Origin: an uncultured bacterium
GTDB lineage: Bacteria > Planctomycetota > Planctomycetia > Pirellulales > UBA1268
Assembly (NCBI GenBank): GCA_937959175.1
Contig: CALGAS010000001.1
Location: 1-5,141, forward strand
Length of the DNA stretch: 5,141 nt
Reading direction: 5' to 3'
The notes under the pieces were generated by a model. It was not told the DNA's origin. It was given only the letters and a program-made list of their open reading frames with translations, and searched no databases. Position 1 is the first letter of the stretch. Every line of letters begins with the position of its first letter. Positions 1 to 5,141 of the stretch are shown piece by piece. A program made the translations under genes and the position numbers.

Positions 1-900
1 ATCAGCCAGCCGGATCACGCCAAGCCGGTTGGGGGCGTCCATGCCGATCGCCAGCGCGATCGAGAGGCCGATGGCCGACCACAGCGAGTAGCGGCCACCG
101 ACCCAGTCCCAGAAGCCGAACATGTTGGCCGTGTCGATCCCGAAGGCGGCCACCTCGGCGGCGTTGGTCGAGACGGCCACGAAGTGTTTTGCCACGGCCG
201 CCTCGTCGCCGAGGCTCGCCAGGAGCCAGGCCCGGGCGGAGTGGGCGTTGGCAAGCGTCTCCTGGGTGGTGAAGGTTTTCGACGAGACGATAAACAGGGT
301 CTCGGCCGGGTCGAGGTCGCGGGTCGCCTCGGCGAAGTCGGTGCCATCGACGTTGGAGACGAACCGGAAGGTCAAGGCCCGGTCGGCGTAGTGCCGGAGG
401 GCGGTGAAGGCCATCACGGGCCCGAGATCGGAGCCGCCGATCCCGATATTGACGACGTTGCGAATCGGCTTGCCTGTGTGGCCGAGCCAGTCGCCGGATC
501 GGACCCGCCGGCAGAAGGCGGCCATCCGGTCGAGGACCTCGTGCACCCCGGGCACGACGTCCTCGCCGTCGACGAGGATCGTCTCACCTCGCGGGGCCCG
601 CAGCGCGACGTGGAGCACCGCCCGGCCCTCGGTCGCGTTGATCCGCTCGCCGGTGAACATTGCCTCAATGCGCTCCCGCAACCCGCAGGCTTCAGCCAGT
701 CGGATGAGCAGCGGCAGCGTGCCCTCGGTGAGCCGCTGCTTGGAGTGGTCGACAAACAGCCCGCAGGCCTCGACCGAAAACCGCTCGGCCCGGATCGCGT
801 CGGCCGCGAACAGCTCCCGCAGCGTGAGCCGGCGGGTCGCCAGGGCGTGGTCGGCGACAGCCTGCCATTCGTGAAGGGTGGTGCGGCTCGGACTGCTCAT
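1..900 (-). CDS. pgi: Glucose-6-phosphate isomerase, N-terminal 300 residues (C-terminus outside window)
   Basis: This cytosolic enzyme interconverts glucose-6-phosphate and fructose-6-phosphate, linking glycolysis/gluconeogenesis to the pentose phosphate pathway. The frame is open from the ATG at 900 to base 1 (exactly 300 codons). Visible family motifs are INATEGRAVLHVALR (residues 87-101), the phosphate-binding loop IGIGGSDLGP (152-161), SSKTFTTQET (206-215) and the signature DWVGGRYSLWSAIG (265-278). By alignment from memory with rabbit isomerase, numbering is offset by two, so Ser157, Ser207, Lys208, Thr209, Thr212 and Arg270 correspond to known substrate-contact positions. The catalytic Glu, the His and the C-terminal Lys would lie beyond the left edge. 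The family's long form is about 550 residues, so about 45% is missing because of the window boundary, not because the gene is broken. The start is fixed by a GGGAG six bases upstream and by the transaldolase stop codon one base upstream, which implies coupled translation. Function is certain from the motifs; integrity of the rest is unknown. Confidence 0.96.
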   Translation of the reverse strand, partial: MSSPSRTTLHEWQAVADHALATRRLTLRELFAADAIRAERFSVEACGLFVDHSKQRLTEGTLPLLIRLAEACGLRERIEAMFTGERINATEGRAVLHVALRAPRGETILVDGEDVVPGVHEVLDRMAAFCRRVRSGDWLGHTGKPIRNVVNIGIGGSDLGPVMAFTALRHYADRALTFRFVSNVDGTDFAEATRDLDPAETLFIVSSKTFTTQETLANAHSARAWLLASLGDEAAVAKHFVAVSTNAAEVAAFGIDTANMFGFWDWVGGRYSLWSAIGLSIALAIGMDAPNRLGVIRLAD

Positions 901-901
901 C

Positions 902-1993
902 TCAGGCTCCCGCTCCCGCCGCCTGCCGGCTCTTCTCCCCGACAACGGCGATCAGCTCGTCCCAGCTCTTCACAAAGGCCGCCGCACCATCCCGCTGGAG
1001 CTTCTCGCCCAGGGCCGCAACGTCGACCCCGGCTCGTTCGATCGCGAAGATCGTTGACTCGGCCATGCCCCCGCCGGCAGAGAGCGTGCCGGTGACGCGG
1101 CCGTGGTCGGCAAAGGCCTGGAGCGTCTTCTCCGGCATCGTGTTGATCGTGTTGGGGGCGGCCAGGGCCTCGATGTAGAGCGTGTCGGAGGCCTGGGGAT
1201 CTTTGGTACCGGTGCTGGCGAAGAGGAGCCGCTGCGGGACCGCGCCGAAGCTGCAGAGCCGCTCGAAGCGGTCGGAGGCGAGCAGGTCGCGATAGGCCCG
1301 GTAGGAGGCCTCACCGACGGCGATCCCGAGCCGATTGACCAGTTCCGCCGGCACCGCCTTGGCCGTCGCCGCATCCCAGCGGCTGATGAACAGCGAGGCG
1401 ACCGAACAGACCCGCGGGGAGAGCCCCGCCTCGATCCGTCGCTCCACGCCCCGCAGGTAGGCCTCGGCGGCCGCCAGGTACTGCTCGCGACTGAAGAGCA
1501 GCGTGACGTTGACCGGCACCCCCTCGAAGATCGCCTCCTCGATGGCCGGCAGGCCCTCGGTCGTGCCGGGGATTTTGATGAACAGGTTGGGCCGGTCGGC
1601 CCGGGCGTGGAGGCTCTTGGCCTGGGCGAGGGTGGCGGCGGTGTCGTAGGCGAGATGGGGCGAGACCTCGAGGGAGACCCAGCCGTCGATCCCGCAGGTG
1701 CGATCGAACGTCGGCCGGAAGAGGTCGGCGGCCCGCTGGAGGTCCTCAATCGCGATCTCGAAGAAGGCCTCCTCGGCGGCGAGCTTCCGGCGGCCGAGGT
1801 CGGCCAGGGCCTCGTCGTAGAACGACGACTCTTTGACGGCCAGGTTGTAGATCGAGGGGTTGCTCGTCAGCCCCGTGACGTGCCGCTCGGCGATAAGCCG
1901 GGAGAGGCTGCCGTCGTCGAGCATGCCGCGGTTGATCTGATCGAGCCAGAGGCTCTGGCCGAGCCGGGCCAGGGCAGCGGTGGGGGAAGACAT
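902..1993 (-). CDS. tal: Transaldolase (363 residues, complete)
   Basis: Transaldolase moves a dihydroxyacetone unit from sedoheptulose-7-phosphate to glyceraldehyde-3-phosphate, giving erythrose-4-phosphate and fructose-6-phosphate in the non-oxidative pentose phosphate pathway; it is cytosolic. Family marks are WLDQI with the catalytic Asp18, GLTSNPSIY (41-49, signature 1), SLEVSP with Glu109, LFIKIPGTTEG (137-147, signature 2) with the Schiff-base Lys140, NVTLLFS with Thr164, and SVASLFISRWD (197-207). Its length (363), with RLLFASTGTKDP (255-266) and APNTINTMPEKTL (279-291), fits the longer class seen in actinobacteria and as the N-terminal half of transaldolase/isomerase fusions, rather than the E. 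coli TalB class. I chose the ATG at 1993 because AGGAG lies six bases upstream; an in-frame GTG at 2020 would add nine residues with no better ribosome site. The last codons (Ala-Gly-Ala-Gly-Ala) also supply the ribosome site of pgi, which follows after one base. It lies 49 bases downstream of ftsK, possibly on the same transcript. Confidence 0.96.
   Translation of the reverse strand: MSSPTAALARLGQSLWLDQINRGMLDDGSLSRLIAERHVTGLTSNPSIYNLAVKESSFYDEALADLGRRKLAAEEAFFEIAIEDLQRAADLFRPTFDRTCGIDGWVSLEVSPHLAYDTAATLAQAKSLHARADRPNLFIKIPGTTEGLPAIEEAIFEGVPVNVTLLFSREQYLAAAEAYLRGVERRIEAGLSPRVCSVASLFISRWDAATAKAVPAELVNRLGIAVGEASYRAYRDLLASDRFERLCSFGAVPQRLLFASTGTKDPQASDTLYIEALAAPNTINTMPEKTLQAFADHGRVTGTLSAGGGMAESTIFAIERAGVDVAALGEKLQRDGAAAFVKSWDELIAVVGEKSRQAAGAGA
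907..911 (-). promoter_or_regulatory. Ribosome binding site of pgi, embedded in the end of tal
   Basis: The minus strand reads GGGAG, six bases before the pgi ATG. These bases belong to the last sense codons of transaldolase (GGA GCC before TGA). Stop and start are separated by one base (TGA G ATG). Terminating ribosomes could therefore re-initiate directly on pgi, giving coupled synthesis of the two enzymes. Confidence 0.75.
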
Positions 1994-2042
1994 GGCGGGC
2001 TCCTGTAGGCGAGGGGACACCGGCCGCCCATGCTAGCAGGTC
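1994..2042 (-). other. Short ftsK-tal intergenic spacer without visible terminator
   Basis: The 49 bases between the ftsK stop and the tal start contain the tal ribosome site and an 8-base palindrome TGCTAGCA (2031-2038). I see no stem-loop followed by a T run on the minus strand. The spacing therefore allows read-through from ftsK into tal and pgi, although a separate tal promoter inside the ftsK tail region cannot be excluded. Confidence 0.5.
2000..2004 (-). promoter_or_regulatory. Ribosome binding site deciding the tal start
   Basis: The minus strand reads AGGAG followed by six bases (CCCGCC) and then the ATG at 1993. This is the best Shine-Dalgarno match in the window. It decides for the ATG at 1993 over the in-frame GTG at 2020. 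Confidence 0.85.
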
Positions 2043-4859
<2,817 letters not shown>

Positions 4860-4906
4860 GCGCATGATTCCGAGCGGGGAAGGGGAGCCTCGCAACTCTA
4901 CAGGCC

Positions 4907-4952
4907 GGCCGCCCGGCAGGCGGGCTCAGAGCTCGTCATCGGCCGGGCGGCC
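4907..4952. repeat. 11-base perfect inverted repeat with 24-base loop
   Basis: The left arm GGCCGCCCGGC (4907-4917) is the exact reverse complement of the right arm GCCGGGCGGCC (4942-4952). An alternative pairing keeps nine pairs and, with a four-base bulge, adds CAGG (4901-4904) with CCTG (4951-4954). There is no T run on either side, and it lies upstream of both gene starts, so a terminator role is unlikely. It could be a protein-binding site or, if transcribed, a leader hairpin. In GC-rich DNA some such repeats occur by chance. Confidence 0.55.
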
Positions 4953-4969
4953 TGGACGGATCGGGACGG

Positions 4970-4986
4970 TTGTGCCGGCCGCACAA
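4970..4986. repeat. 17-base dyad TTGTGC-N5-GCACAA, operator-like
   Basis: Two perfect six-base half-sites are separated by five bases (CGGCC). The half-sites are more A/T-containing than their surroundings, which makes chance GC pairing a poorer explanation. The geometry is that of an operator bound by a dimeric helix-turn-helix repressor, and it lies 61 bases before the plus-strand ATG and 110 bases before the ftsK ATG. I do not recognise it as a known regulator's box. Confidence 0.45.
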
Positions 4987-5046
4987 AGACTGCCGGCTGC
5001 CGGGTAGGCTGCAGGCTCCGGATCACTCCCGCCAACAGTTCCACCG

Positions 5047-5141
5047 ATGGTTTCCCTACCCGCGCTGGCCCAGTTCGACACCCTTGCCCTGGGAGTCACC
5101 GCGGGCCTTGCTGCCGCGCTTGCGAGCGCTGTGTCCTATCT
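5047..5141 (+). CDS. Start of a divergent, probably membrane protein (31 residues visible)
   Basis: An ATG at 5047 opens a frame that runs off the right edge with no stop; the nearest upstream in-frame stop is the TAG at 5005-5007. The visible residues begin MVSLPALAQFDTLALGVTAG and continue with an Ala/Leu/Ser-rich stretch. From about residue 13 the chain is uncharged and hydrophobic, as in a first transmembrane helix; no classic signal-peptide n-region with Lys or Arg is present. About seven in ten third codon positions are G or C, matching the coding bias of the neighbours. No good Shine-Dalgarno sequence precedes the ATG. I cannot name the family; a small-molecule transporter of the drug/metabolite type would look like this, but 31 residues are too few to say. 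It would be transcribed away from ftsK. Confidence 0.5.
   Translation, partial: MVSLPALAQFDTLALGVTAGLAAALASAVSY

Larger units (their letters stand above)
4860..5046. promoter_or_regulatory. Divergent intergenic region between ftsK and the plus-strand gene
   Basis: These 187 bases separate two genes transcribed away from each other and so should carry both promoters. No convincing sigma-70 pair is visible. The nearest candidate for ftsK is TAGAGT on the minus strand (4895-4900), a weak -10 match without a recognisable -35 at the right distance. The region holds two inverted repeats, listed separately. Upstream of the ftsK ATG at 4859, GGAA at eight bases is a modest ribosome site. Confidence 0.5.

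Noticed and set aside
900..902. A transaldolase/isomerase fusion protein broken by a frameshift
   Set aside because: The tal stop, the one-base spacer, an ATG and a well-placed GGGAG form a normal gene junction, and both protein ends look natural.
184..1095. Plus-strand open frame of 303 codons opposite pgi and the end of tal
   Set aside because: It lies antisense to two certain enzymes; the translation is Gly/Arg/Pro-rich without any recognisable domain, as expected from the complement of GC-rich codons.
1103..2008. Plus-strand open frame of 301 codons covering tal in antisense
   Set aside because: Mirror of a highly G/C-third-position gene; sequence is Gly/Glu/Val-rich without motif, and the minus-strand transaldolase has every catalytic residue.
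1994..2020. GTG at 2020 as the tal start, giving 372 residues
   Set aside because: The ATG at 1993 has AGGAG at ideal spacing and gives an N-terminus that leads directly into the conserved LWLDQI segment.
4860..4895. TTG at 4895 as the ftsK start, giving 950 residues
   Set aside because: Rare start codon with no good ribosome site; the ATG at 4859 has GGAA eight bases upstream. Not fully excluded.
4901..4954. Rho-independent terminator in the intergenic region
   Set aside because: No T run follows the stem on either strand, and the site is upstream of both divergent gene starts.

Overview
This is a GC-rich window (roughly two-thirds G+C, strongly G/C in third codon positions) from a bacterial chromosome. 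It holds three genes on the minus strand, in transcription order ftsK, tal, pgi, and the first codons of a divergent plus-strand gene at the right edge. The overall base composition and the style of the FtsK motor and gamma domains remind me of Planctomycetota. That assignment is an impression from the proteins, not a computed placement.

Layout from right to left, following minus-strand transcription. Bases 5047-5141 hold the start of a plus-strand reading frame with a hydrophobic N-terminus, cut by the window edge. Bases 4860-5046 are a divergent intergenic region with two clear inverted repeats (4907-4917 with 4942-4952, and 4970-4975 with 4981-4986). Bases 2043-4859 encode an FtsK/SpoIIIE-type DNA translocase of 938 residues: membrane domain, acidic linker, alpha and beta motor domains, gamma winged helix, and then an unusual, extremely acidic C-terminal tail of about 80 residues. 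After a 49-base gap comes transaldolase (902-1993, 363 residues, all expected catalytic residues present). A single base after its stop codon, glucose-6-phosphate isomerase begins (900 down to the left edge, first 300 residues).

Functionally, transaldolase and glucose-6-phosphate isomerase act on adjoining steps: transaldolase returns fructose-6-phosphate from the pentose phosphate pathway, and the isomerase interconverts it with glucose-6-phosphate. Their one-base spacing implies translational coupling. FtsK is a chromosome-segregation and division protein with no obvious metabolic link; the short gap suggests it may share a transcript with the sugar genes, but this is inferred from spacing only.

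I see no mobile element, CRISPR array, tRNA, rRNA or defence system, and I do not think the window holds a new multi-gene system. The points most worth a second look are the acidic FtsK tail with its regularly spaced Trp and Tyr residues, the changed DNA-recognition helix of the gamma domain, and the inverted repeats upstream of ftsK.
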